From Euperipatoides rowelli (Eukaryota > Onychophora > Udeonychophora > Euonychophora > Peripatopsidae), in NCBI GenBank assembly GCA_003024985.2, contig PXIH01S0039879.1: DNA of 12,326 nt; one strand, 5' to 3'. Position numbers and translations under genes: made by a program. Each line of letters begins with the position of its first letter. The stretch's first letter is position 1. The notes below the pieces were generated by a model. The model was not told where the DNA came from. It saw only the letters and a program-made list of their open reading frames with translations, and did not search any database. Shown in pieces: positions 1-8,295 of the stretch.

Positions 1-277
1 TATAATATAGACATGCATAACAGCAGAAATTAATTTTGGACATATTACTTAAATATAGCATCATGTTTTCTACGATGATTATATTTAATATAAAATAAGT
101 AGATAATGATAATCATGAATCACTCATTAATGTATTCAGTTTTATCCATTGGACTTCACTGTCAACACTAAGTATTCCTTTCACACTTATTCTATCATAA
201 GCAAAAATTTAATGATTAAGTAAATTATTTGAAATTACCTTTTCGTATTTGTTTAATAACTAAGTTGCTAGCTAATC
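1..277. other. AT-rich non-coding DNA, nothing recognised
   Basis: This stretch has no open frame above chance length, no strong inverted repeat and no match to another part of the window. Short A/T runs are the only texture. It ends where the similarity between the two dispersed repeat copies begins. Confidence 0.6.
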
Positions 278-540
278 TATATAATAAAAAAAAGTAGAAA
301 TTCTATATTGGCAAGTTTGATACTCCTCTTTAACCACTCATAAAGCATATCCAACAGGCTATTTTGGGCATACTATGACCTAGCCTGCCCTGGAGATGAA
401 TTTTTGAACATTTATAGTAAAAGGTGCTTTGAAGTTTGCTAGCCATCTGTATAGTGAACTCTGGAGCTCCAATTAACCCAGAAACAGCACACTACATTTT
501 TAAAACTTATTTGTAGCCATTAGGTGACTTCTTTTGCTAG
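278..540 (+). repeat. Dispersed repeat, copy A (older)
   Basis: This segment aligns along its length, in the same orientation, with 10029-10280. Landmarks occur in the same order in both: a TATATAATAAAA-type start, AGTAGAAAT, TTAACCACTCAT, AATTA...CCAGAAAC, and a 26-base exact match (494-519 here, 10234-10259 in copy B). Overall identity is perhaps 65% by eye with several indels. The largest indel makes the 400-470 part of copy A longer than in copy B. The end at 523-538 matches a small hairpin in copy B but is decayed here: differences in the last 20 bases are mostly C-to-T or G-to-A transitions. I see no open frame, no tRNA-like A/B box and no flanking target duplication, so the class (SINE, MITE, Helitron-like or the tail of a larger element) is undetermined. 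The relation to copy B is seen directly; the mobile origin is inferred. Confidence 0.75.
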
Positions 541-1810
541 TTTAAAATGTTTTTTCAAAGTTGTTTTACAAGCATCTGATGGAGGTTCTCTCTACTCTCA
601 AAAGCATAATGGCATGACAAAAGTGGGCAAAATATAATTAAATTGTGAAATCTATACCAAATTCTTAAAAGTTCATTATAACTCAATTATAATTTCTTTT
701 GAAGCCATTTTTTTAAAAAAAAATGTTTAAGAATTAAAACAATAAACATCAACAGCAACTGTTGAGTGAAACATTCCTCCAGAAGAGATACAATATATTC
801 TTTATCATGAAAGTAAACTGTTATAGTATTTATCTGCACAAAGTTGACATGAGATCCCAATGCTTTTATCCAACTTCTCAATTATTACTCCATTCAAGAT
901 TTTGGCAGTAATAATTTTGTGATTACTTGTGCCAGTAAGCTTCATAAAGTTGAAAACTGTAGAATGCCTATTAAAATAAATTTACAAATACATAAATATG
1001 AGCTTTACAAATGTTTTTAATAACTTAAATAAGCTTATCTAAAACATAAAGTCTCATTTCAAGAATAAATATTTTAGTCTTAGACTAAACTACTGAATTT
1101 AATATGCTGTAATTCTAAAATTTTCTTCTTTTACTGTTGATTTTAAAATTTAGAAGAATTGAACTTCAATCTAATTATATCTGTAATTTATAAAAGGCTG
1201 TATACGATCATCTGGAGTTAATGTTACAAGAAAACCTATAGTTTGGTTTGGCAACATTATTGCTTTCTGATGTTTTAAGAAATTAACAAGAACATATTTT
1301 TGTCTAATTTTATCAAGCATTTTTGTTTAGAATAAATGTTTCTCTGTTTTTTTTTTTTTTTAATTTTGTCTGATGTCACACTAACCCTTGAATTAGGGTT
1401 GCTCTTAACACCAGCAGGGATTACCAAAAATAAATTTATGGTTAATAGAAATTTTGAAAAATGAGCATATGGATAGTGTGGCAAAAAATAACAATTTATT
1501 TTAAAATTGGAAATAAATAGAGCTGATTATGCAATTGTTTTACATACAGTACACTTAAGTGAACATTTATACTTATCAATCAAGAAGAATCAATAACTGC
1601 TCTTTAAAAATGGCCTTTGTTCAAAATTTCAGTAAGCACTTAAGAGGTTAAAACAAGGGTGCAAAATATTTTAAGGCAAACAAATTTCCCAAAAGCAATG
1701 GATGATTTTGGCAAAATTTCTCAGCGATAACCTAACACAGTGGTGCACAACTCAATTCAATGAATAGGCAATAAATATTTTAAATCATAAGCACTGGGCT
1801 ACGAATGAAA
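541..1810. other. AT-rich non-coding DNA with a T15 tract
   Basis: No gene is supported. Minus-strand open frames at 687-881 (TTG start) and 1275-1484 are of chance length, and their translations are low-complexity Lys/Leu/Ile-rich. The features present are a T15 run at 1347-1361 and a six-base inverted repeat (AACCCT / AGGGTT, 1383-1400). The latter includes one TTAGGG word but no tandem array, so it is not telomeric. Confidence 0.6.
1347..1361. repeat. Homopolymer T15
   Basis: Fifteen consecutive T residues. Similar runs lie at 8310-8323 (A14), 9360-9372 (T13) and 9495-9508 (A14). They may be remnants of retroposed poly-A tails or simple slippage products; no retroelement body is visible next to them. 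Confidence 0.8.
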
Positions 1811-1998
1811 GACGGTGGGGGTGAGAGATGGACGATAGCTAAAATAATTTTAATGGGTATTGGGAATGGGGTGAGGAGATGGAATATTAGTGTATATGAA
1901 AACTCACTTATGAATAAAAGGTTCTGGAGGGGATATGCATAATTATTAGTATCATGTTTTGTAAAATTGTGAGAAGTTGTGATGGGGAGAGGAAATCG
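1811..1998 (+). repeat. G/purine-rich patch with a short direct duplication
   Basis: The plus strand becomes G-rich with few C. A 16-base unit of the form GGGGTGAG(A)GATGGA occurs at 1817-1832 and, slightly changed, at 1868-1883, about 51 bases apart. A weaker purine-rich echo (GATGGGGAGAGGA) starts near 1981. Within it, 1855-1876 reads GGG-N4-GGG-N3-GGGG-N3-GG, compatible with a two-tier G-quadruplex. Seen directly: strand asymmetry and duplication. Inferred: a decayed minisatellite or structured DNA. No coding potential is evident. Confidence 0.4.
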
Positions 1999-2639
1999 TC
2001 AATATATGACAACATACTTTAAAAGAAATATCAATAAAAACTATTCACGTCGGAGAAATTATTATTTCAATTTTCAAGTGTTGCTATTAATGATATTGGA
2101 GAGTGATCAAATCAGATAGTCCTTTTTTTTCTCCACTTGTGCTTGTATATTAATTTTATGTTTCACTTTAAGATCACAAGATTCTGACATCAAATGGACA
2201 ACAGCAAGTCTCATTTTAATAATTTTTCTCTCTTTACAATCCATTCAAAATATGTTCAGTACTTTGCATTTGAATTTTCTTACATTGCCAGTTCGAATTG
2301 GGATTTGTACAAAGTGCACAACTGAATGTGCATGTTTTGACACAACATAAGAAGCTGATTTCTAGTTATGAAAAAAGTGTTAAATAAACAGTTAAGAAAT
2401 AGAAAGAATAGGCCTCACTAAATACCTTTTTTTAAACTAAACTAAGCAAAATACAATAGATCATTGACAAATATTTAGGTTATTTCTATTTTAGAAAATG
2501 TTCTGTTTAGAATAAGATGCAATTTATTTAATTACAATTATTATTCACAAACAAAATATTCAATAAAAGTCACCATCTTTTCTGAACACGCCTGGAATTT
2601 TGATTAGTTAGTCAGTTTCATATAATTTTATCAAGTCTG
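1999..2639. other. AT-rich non-coding DNA, nothing recognised
   Basis: This interval contains only short inverted repeats of the kind expected by chance, for example TGCACA / TGTGCA near 2318-2335. A T-arm-like word (GTTCGAATT) near 2290 lacks a matching stem and the rest of a tRNA. No open frame of note. Confidence 0.55.
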
Positions 2640-2731
2640 AGTCATCTTGACACTAAGTACCAGATGTGAATCACTATTTACGACCAAAGAGGGTACTTTG
2701 AATATGAATAATACTAATTAGGATCACATGA

Positions 2732-2902
2732 GGTGTATTGGTCTCCCAATCTTACAAAATTATAGTAATGTCTCTTCGAGATGAGGATATTATGAAATTG
2801 GATTTCAATGTAATGATTCCACAGTTGTGTTATCGGTTAAGTACATTACAGAGGCTGTTGGGTGACTTATACCCAAGTGCAATGACAGTAGGCAATCCAT
2901 AG
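2732..2902 (+). other. Unassigned open frame, possible coding remnant
   Basis: Reading from the base after an in-frame TGA (2729-2731) to TAG at 2900-2902 gives 56 codons; the first ATG is at 2768 (44 codons). The peptide is unusually balanced for this window: it begins MSLRDEDIMKL, contains a PQLCYRLSTLQRLLGDLYPS stretch of amphipathic Leu/Arg character, and ends in VGNP. I do not recognise a family. The region (roughly 2640-3060) has higher G+C than its surroundings. Evidence against a gene: the length is well inside chance expectation, a minus-strand open frame (2830-3039) overlaps it, and no splice sites, start context or polyadenylation arrangement define an exon. It could be an exon fragment, a transposon relic or chance. 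Confidence 0.15.
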
Positions 2903-3039
2903 TAACTTTGGAAGTGGAACCTTGTGCAATGTCCAATAAGTGTTGAAATCAGTCCAAGAACTTGGTATTTGTCTTCTATACACCACCATTTCCTTTTCTG
3001 ATTGGTGTCTGTTATATTAAGTTTGCCCACAGAGTGCAC
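2830..3039 (-). other. Unassigned 69-codon open frame antisense to the preceding one
   Basis: This minus-strand frame runs from ATG at 3039-3037 to its stop at the 2830 end. The translation starts MHSVGKL, has a basic-aromatic patch (KRKWWCIEDKYQVLGL) and ends PNSLCNVLNR. Composition is less biased than other frames in the window, reflecting the higher local G+C. I do not recognise a domain. It overlaps the plus-strand open frame ending at 2902, and at most one of the two could be real. Its length is within chance for this composition. Confidence 0.12.
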
Positions 3040-3059
3040 TTTGCACTTAACTCTTTTCC

Positions 3060-4295
3060 CTAAGGAAAAATAGTGTCCTGTAAGGAGGAAATGACAAATT
3101 TGGTTGAATCTATCAAATAGTTAAGCAGTTATTGTTGCCAAGAAATAAGGCCAATATGTTGAACAATCAATGCAATTTTATTTGCATACACTGCTAAATG
3201 CCTAACTACATATCATTTTATATTTATAAGTTAAATTGTTTATTAGATTTTATTTGCCCAAAGCATGTCTCATGTACAATTCTACCCACTAGATAAATAT
3301 TTTTATTTTCAGCAAGAAAATTTGGAATGTAAGAATAGCCAGCTTTATGTTATCAAAACATCATTTAATAATTTACAGTACATACAGAAAGTTATTGAAT
3401 TAAATTTGAAGTTACATTTTTTTCCTGAAAGGATTTTAAATGTCTCCCCCTTCCAAGATTTTTCAAGTATAGGGGCTATTACACTATGTATAGTTTTTTA
3501 TTTCTCCGAATATGTCTGAAATTTTTGGAGAACTGCAGAAATCTCCAATACCAGCATAAGTATCACAATACAAGGTTACACTGTACACGACGACCACCTT
3601 CAGGTCCTAGAAAAAATATCTCTACATATCGGTATAAATGGAATTCAGTACAAGTTAAATTTACATGTTTTTGGAATAATGCAAATTTAGTATTACCACC
3701 ATTGTTCTATTTGTGTGGAAATTGTTTATAAGTTTGAAATATTATTGAATGTGAGAGTTATACATACTATCTTCCTCTGGTCTTACACAAATATTGCTGC
3801 TTTTCAGTTAAGTTTACACAAAAAATAAAAACTCAGTGAAGCATGCCAGGAAGCCTCTTCCTTTGTTGAAAACGGAAGCACAATCGTCATATTCATAAAA
3901 GTTTGTTTTATTTATCTGATTAACAGTGAAGGGGAAATTTTTTTAGCTATGATTAGTCAAAAAGGAAACAATTGGCAGCAATCTTAGACTATAATTAATG
4001 GTGTTTTGTAAAAAAAAATTTTCGCTACACTAATTGAATATTTGTCTTCTTTTCTGTCATTCTCTTATTAAATGCAAATGGTGATTCTGAAGATTATTGT
4101 TAGTAAAATGAAATTTTTAGTGAAAAAAATAGAAAAATTGAAAGACTCCATTTTCCTGAATTAATTTATTAACTCTATTTACGTTGATTACAACAAGTGG
4201 AGTTTTTTCATCTAAAAATAAACATACTGGAACATAAATTAAAATGCAATGAAAAAAAAAAGATAATTTTATTTTCTCATTACTCACAGTAACTC
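3060..4295. other. AT-rich non-coding DNA with chance-length open frames
   Basis: The two longest plus-strand open frames of the window sit here: 3265-3519 (84 codons) and 3486-3731 (81 codons). They overlap each other in different frames, have no recognisable domain, are rich in Phe/Tyr/Asn/Lys/Leu as expected from AT-rich DNA, and match the length expected for the longest random frame. I do not call them genes. Three exact octamer motifs also fall in this interval and are described separately. Confidence 0.5.
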
Positions 4296-4809
4296 TTAGG
4301 AAACATTGTTTCCTAAAGCAAAAGTATGCGATCCTTTCCTGGACCACACCCGAATGCAAATCGAAAACTGTCTACATAATTTACAGTATATTAAAAAAAA
4401 CAAAAAACAATGCATATTTAATCGGTATAGATACCGTAATACCATTCAAATCTGATAGCTGCAAAAGGCATCTTTCAAGATGGCAGTATTAAAGAATTGT
4501 GCAAATGAGTTGGTCAGCTTTAAGTCAAAATTGTCATGCCACTAAGTATCAACAGACCTCATAAGAAACTCTGAATATGAATAAGACTCATCATCAATGC
4601 CATGGATTAGATAAACATGAAAACAAATAGAATGTTAGCTCATGCAAGTTATATAATAGTTTTTTTTTTAAAATAACAATGCAAAGTAATTTATTGTAAA
4701 AATGTTGGGAACAAAAAAAAATAAAATAAAAAAATTCAAATAAAGTGGCTGTAATAATATTTTATGTAAATTGTTTAGGATTATTATTATTATAAAAATG
4801 TATGCAAAT
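3180..4809. promoter_or_regulatory. Cluster of five exact POU-type octamer motifs
   Basis: The octamer ATGCAAAT, the classical binding word of Oct/POU-domain factors, occurs exactly at 3679-3686, 4072-4079, 4354-4361 and 4802-4809 on the plus strand. Its complement ATTTGCAT is at 3180-3187. A near match (GTGCAAAT) lies just before 4507. By my estimate about one exact octamer is expected in the whole window on both strands, yet five fall in 1.6 kb and I found none elsewhere. Flanking bases differ between sites, so they are not copies of one repeat. Whether this is an enhancer is inference: the word is AT-rich and no gene is visible for it to control. Confidence 0.25.
4296..4316. repeat. Short perfect hairpin
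   Basis: Nine-base arms (TTAGGAAAC / GTTTCCTAA) flank a three-base loop (ATT). It lies about 40 bases before one octamer site. Nothing links it to a function; a 9-bp stem is only mildly unexpected at this composition. Confidence 0.5.
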
Positions 4810-4902
4810 TTTCATTTTATTACTTTTTTTTATAATTTTTATTATTAATATTTTGTGACATTAATAATGGAATCTTATTTTTGGCAGGAAAATTTATTTC
4901 AT
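4317..4902. other. Non-coding DNA, slightly less AT-rich at 4440-4620
   Basis: A small inverted repeat (CGGTA / TACCG) spans 4422-4435. The 4440-4620 part has more G+C but only short open frames, the longest being about 28 codons. From 4655 onward it is A/T homopolymer-rich with an ATT microsatellite-like stretch near 4781-4794. No gene is supported. Confidence 0.5.
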
Positions 4903-4989
4903 TTAACCCCTTCTTTTCGGATGACCGCTTTTTCGGTCATTGCAGTATATGACAACTTGTCGGCTGACGTGTTTTTCGGTCACGGCGGG
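4903..4989 (+). mobile_element. CpG-dense island, candidate piggyBac-type element end
   Basis: This block starts at TTAA (4903-4906) followed by CCCC. PiggyBac-superfamily elements insert at TTAA and their termini typically begin with a run of C, so the position fits a left terminus. It is about half G+C and has eight CpG in about 80 bases, against a CpG-poor background. It contains a 28-base module twice, at 4916-4943 and 4959-4986 (21 of 28 identical, 43-base period). Each module carries CGG-N-TGAC ... TTTTTCGGTCA. The first folds into a perfect 7-bp hairpin (4921-4940, loop CTTTTT). No matching right end (a reverse-complement copy followed by TTAA) was found in the window, so this would be a solo or truncated end. 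The island and duplication are seen; the family is an inference from TTAA+C-run and palindromic subterminal repeats. Confidence 0.4.
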
Positions 4990-5134
4990 AAATTTTCATT
5001 ATTTTTTATTTACCGCAAAAATATTTATCTATTTGTTACATATTACTTTATTTTAAGTATAATAAATATCATATAAAGTGATTCATTTTATTCTGTAAGT
5101 ATTCTGTTATTAATTAGAAAATAAATAATAAACC

Positions 5135-5408
5135 GTAAACAGTAATAAAAAAAATATATGATTTTGTGATTACAGTTTATATTTGAAATTATAACTAAAC
5201 AATGTCTATAATTTATTCAAACCGTATTACAGTTTATAAAAATTGTTTTTTTCTTTCTTTCTTAGTAAGTAAAGATAAAATGAAATCAATCTACTGTATA
5301 TTATACAGTAATTATTTGATTTTAGCTTGATTTCATTTATGTTGCAAATTCTGTTTTACTTAGCCTGTTAAGAAAGAAAAAAAAAACATTTTTTTTATTA
5401 CTGTTTAT
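5135..5408. mobile_element. Nested foldback structure, MITE-like
   Basis: The outer arms 5135-5155 and 5388-5408 are inverted repeats matching at 20 of 21 positions (core AAACAGTAATA followed by an A-run). Inside them, 5245-5289 and 5327-5387 form an imperfect second inverted pair containing a CTTTCTT / AAGAAAG block, TAAGTAAA and a perfect TGAAATCAA / TTGATTTCA. At the centre, 5292-5310 is a perfect 9+1+9 palindrome. The left interior is longer than the right, so indels have accumulated. There is no open frame and no clear target duplication. A non-autonomous foldback transposon is the simplest reading. It starts only about 145 bases after the TTAA/CpG island, so both could belong to one composite element. 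Part of the arm match is A/T homopolymer, which lowers its weight. Confidence 0.45.
5292..5310. repeat. Perfect 19-base palindrome in the foldback core
   Basis: TACTGTATA and TATACAGTA flank a single T. It forms the tip of the nested foldback at 5135-5408. Words of the TACTGTA / TACAGTA kind recur across the window (for example near 4383, 8010, 9579, 10025, 11549 and 11887) without forming a longer shared repeat. Confidence 0.65.
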
Positions 5409-5817
5409 ATTCAACAATATAACTGCATAATAACTGGAAATAGTGGAGATAAATGGATGCAAAGCTAACATTTAGTCCGAATAGAAGGCAATTTCCAGAT
5501 CAATTTTGTTTTCTTCTATACAACTAATACTTTCAATTCCACACTTCCTTAGTTTTGAAAAGGTTAGTGTCATATCTCTATTCTTTTAAATAAAAAGTAC
5601 AAGAATTAGTTGGAGTATAATGGTAATGACAAATTTGTGGTGGGTATAAATTGTTCCCCTTCCTTAGTACTTTAGTCTTAGAAATTTTTTAAACTTGTTC
5701 GCTTCTGTATTTTGAAAAATGTTTGGGAATGTGTTCAACCATTTCAATAAATGCTAGTCTATTGGCTGATCCAAGAACAAGAGAAAGTCCTCTTTCCATT
5801 CCTTGATAAAAAAAAAA
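5409..5817. other. AT-rich non-coding DNA, nothing recognised
   Basis: No open frame above chance and no repeat partner elsewhere in the window. It ends in an A10 run (5808-5817) that abuts the hairpin and can pair with the T9 run beyond its other arm. Confidence 0.55.
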
Positions 5818-5905
5818 GCTCAAGCTATCAGAAAATTTTCATTTCAAGCACATCTGGGAATCATTGGAGATGTGCTTGAAATGAAAATTTTTTGATAGCT
5901 TGAGC
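5818..5905. ncRNA. Near-perfect 38-bp hairpin, candidate miRNA/hairpin RNA
   Basis: The left arm is 5818-5855, the loop 5856-5867 (GGGAATCATTGG) and the right arm 5868-5905. All 38 positions pair; the only departure from Watson-Crick (G at 5831 opposite T) is a G-U wobble if transcribed left to right. An A10 run before and a T9 run at 5911-5919 can extend the stem past a five-base bulge. The 88-nt size suits a pre-miRNA, but animal pre-miRNAs usually have mismatches and bulges, so a hairpin-siRNA locus, a new foldback insertion or a recent inverted duplication are real alternatives. Arms free of divergence amid otherwise decayed repeats mean either recent origin or maintained pairing. I do not recognise the arm sequences as a known miRNA family. 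No promoter is evident, and the transcribed strand cannot be told from DNA alone. Confidence 0.45.
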
Positions 5906-5920
5906 ATTAATTTTTTTTTG

Positions 5921-7100
5921 TTAGTTATTTCTAATTCAATTATTATTCATTCCTCCATTAATGTTATTTTTCTATGTTTGTATTCATTACTTTAATTTTA
6001 TAGCCATTGTTTTCAACAACTTGTGGCAAATTCTGTAACTGTCTTGGCCGTTGAAATTTGTCTTTTTAATAAAGAAATAATCACAAGAATACAAGTTTAC
6101 CACATAATCCCCTGAGTTGGTTACGAGTTTGTTTAATATTTCAACCTGCTTTTATGAATATACTAGAGAATTTCATGAAGAATGTCTAATCATAAAAAAT
6201 TAGGCTAATAAGCCACAATGTTTACTTTTTTTCTTTTTTTAAAATTGGAAGAAAATAAAGACTTTAACAAGATCTAACAAATAAATAAATTTGCCGGTTA
6301 TATAAAGGGTACAAACAATTTAAAATTCTAAGTTATATTTAAACAAATTTTTATAATGAGATTAATTTCTTCACATCGTTGATTCATTCATGCTCTATGA
6401 TATGATAAATTACTGTCAATAACAATAGGTAGTTTTATATGTACCGTACTAGGTTTAAAAATATATTTAAATTTTATCTTTTTATAGCCAACTCTTTAGT
6501 CTATTAAATGGCATGACTCGGTTATAAACTGATTGATAGCCTGTTTAATAAAAGCGTGCAAAATTTTTACCATATGAAACAAGTGTAGATCAAATTATTT
6601 GAAGTAAGATGTGATTGCCTTAAGCATAATAAAACATCAATAATTTTTTTAAAATTTGATTATATTGTAATATGACAGCCTGGCTGCTGGTGTTAAAATA
6701 AAATATTTTCATTATAAGACTAGAACTTTAGTGATTGCAATGCAAGTTATGCAGTTTTCTTAGCTTTTTCCTCCCATAAAAAAAAATCAATGTCCCAGAA
6801 TTGCTCTCATAGTATTACGTCAATAAGTTTGTAATCAGGCATTTTTAACATTAAAAAAATAAAAATGTTTAGTCTAAACATAAAAGAAAGTCGACAGCTA
6901 TATTTGAGCCGACACAACAAATTTTCACTTCCATTGAAAATTTGATTAAATAACTCTTTTGTGATAATTTCATTCTTAACCTTTTTTAAAAACACAGCCA
7001 CTAATTTGAAATAGTGTGATTATAGCCTCTTAAGTCAAAATTTTGAAAAATGTGGCTTAGCCATAAAATATTTGACAAATTTCAGCTTAACACATATTTT
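5921..7100. other. AT-rich non-coding DNA, nothing recognised
   Basis: No supported gene. A minus-strand frame at 6807-7001 (64 codons) is low-complexity and of chance length. A short (AAAT)n-like stretch lies near 6278-6290. No repeat matched elsewhere. Confidence 0.55.
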
Positions 7101-7143
7101 GTTAAAAAGTTTTACCTATCCAAACTAGGTAAAACTTTTCAAC
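7101..7143. repeat. Compact hairpin, 18-base arms, 7-base loop
   Basis: Arms 7101-7118 and 7126-7143 pair at 17 of 18 positions around the loop TCCAAAC; the inner 14 base pairs are perfect (stem tip ACCTA / TAGGT). A few more pairs can be added outward with mismatches. It is too short for a typical pre-miRNA, and with no T-run directly after it there is no reason to call it a terminator. It could be a small foldback remnant. The structure is seen directly; the role is unknown. Confidence 0.7.
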
Positions 7144-7322
7144 AAGCATACTTTAACGTTTTTTTAAAAAAATGGGCTTTTATTAAAGAAAAGATTTTAA
7201 TATAATTTTAGTTACCATGAGACATGCTAGGCTAACAATCCTACATTACACCCAAGAGAAGAGATATCAACAAATAGAAATTTACCCTAAAAAGAGTTCA
7301 TTACATTTTTTTAAAAGTAGAA

Positions 7323-7338
7323 TGTAGGCTGGCCTACA
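7323..7338. repeat. Short perfect palindrome
   Basis: TGTAGGC and GCCTACA flank TG. It is notable only because it is relatively GC-rich for this window. No function can be assigned. Confidence 0.5.
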
Positions 7339-8295
7339 AAAATTTTTCTAGACAGTTTTGAGTATGAAATGTTTTTTGTTTGTTGGTGAAAGGGGGGCAG
7401 GGGTAACTGGAAAGAGAAAAGTATTGACTGGAGAGTATATTGTTTACACTATTACTGCTATATTCCAAATTTGAAATGTTAAGCACAGAAAATTTATTAC
7501 CCTGCAAGTGAAAGAAATCCAAAAGTATTCCTTTCTAAATGAAAAATAACAATGCAACTGTAGATAGGTGCTATCATTTGATTTTTAGGCAACATCTGCA
7601 ATATTTTTATTTTAACATAACTCGTTTTCCTATTAAGTATCCATTTAAAATCTTGAGAATTTCAACTTCTAAATATAAAAACATAAAAATAAATCTGTAA
7701 ATAGAATCAAACAGCAGTGAGCTTCATTATTCTTAGCACTGAAATATGGAAAAATGAGAGAGAAAAAATAGCAGATGTTTTATGCAAGTTTCACTAAAAA
7801 CTAAGTGTCATCTTAAGGTGTAACATTTAAAAAATTCAAAACTAATAAAAAGATTTAAAAATGAGAAATATAATTGAGTTACATATAGTGTTAGACTGTT
7901 AGTACACTGCATTTCAATCTAAGTATCGTTTTCTTGCCTTCTAGTTCATGAGAGAAAGTATTCCGATTAAGCACTCTTAATCATTTCAAGGGGAAGCAAG
8001 TTTTGTAAAAAGATTCTACTGTATTAGGGCTCAGAAATTTTTTAATGATAAAAAGCATGTTAAGCACTAGGACAAATCTGATAATTTAAATACTATAATT
8101 TGCTCCAAGCTTTGACGAAAACATTTTTTTCTTTATAAATATAAAAAAATTATCAGTCCAAACAGTTACTATTAAAGTAAATTTATCATAGCTGTTAAAA
8201 TTTGGTGTAAACTTTGCCATTTCTTTATTAAGCTTCTAATTAATTGTGATGTCTAGCATGTAGTCATTACGTTACAAAACCTAAAAAATCCTGCA
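7339..8295. other. AT-rich non-coding DNA, one G-run
   Basis: A G-rich word at 7392-7403 (GGGGGGCAGGGG) shares ten bases with 10741-10750, too short to prove a shared repeat. The minus-strand frame at 7334-7522 (62 codons) is Ser/Asn-rich, of chance length and without a recognisable domain. Nothing else is seen. Confidence 0.55.

Noticed and set aside
687-881. Minus-strand 64-codon frame with a few protein-like stretches
   Set aside because: It starts at TTG rather than ATG, is preceded by tandem stops, ends in a Leu/Phe/Lys-rich run from A/T homopolymer, and is of chance length.
1383-1400. AACCCT...AGGGTT with a TTAGGG word, possible interstitial telomere repeat
   Set aside because: A single unit only, with no tandem array; a six-base palindrome is expected by chance.
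2286-2304. tRNA T-arm-like word with TTCGAAT
   Set aside because: The flanking bases do not form the required five-base stem, and no acceptor, D-arm or anticodon arm can be placed around it on either strand.
3265-3731. The two longest plus-strand open frames (84 and 81 codons, overlapping in different frames)
   Set aside because: Their length equals what I estimate as the longest chance frame for about 72% A+T over this span. Composition is what AT-rich DNA produces, no domain is recognisable, and they overlap each other.
4855-5076. Plus-strand 73-codon frame through the CpG island
   Set aside because: The less biased part simply reads through the duplicated hairpin module; the remainder is Phe/Ile/Tyr-rich AT sequence. 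The repeat structure explains the region better than a protein.
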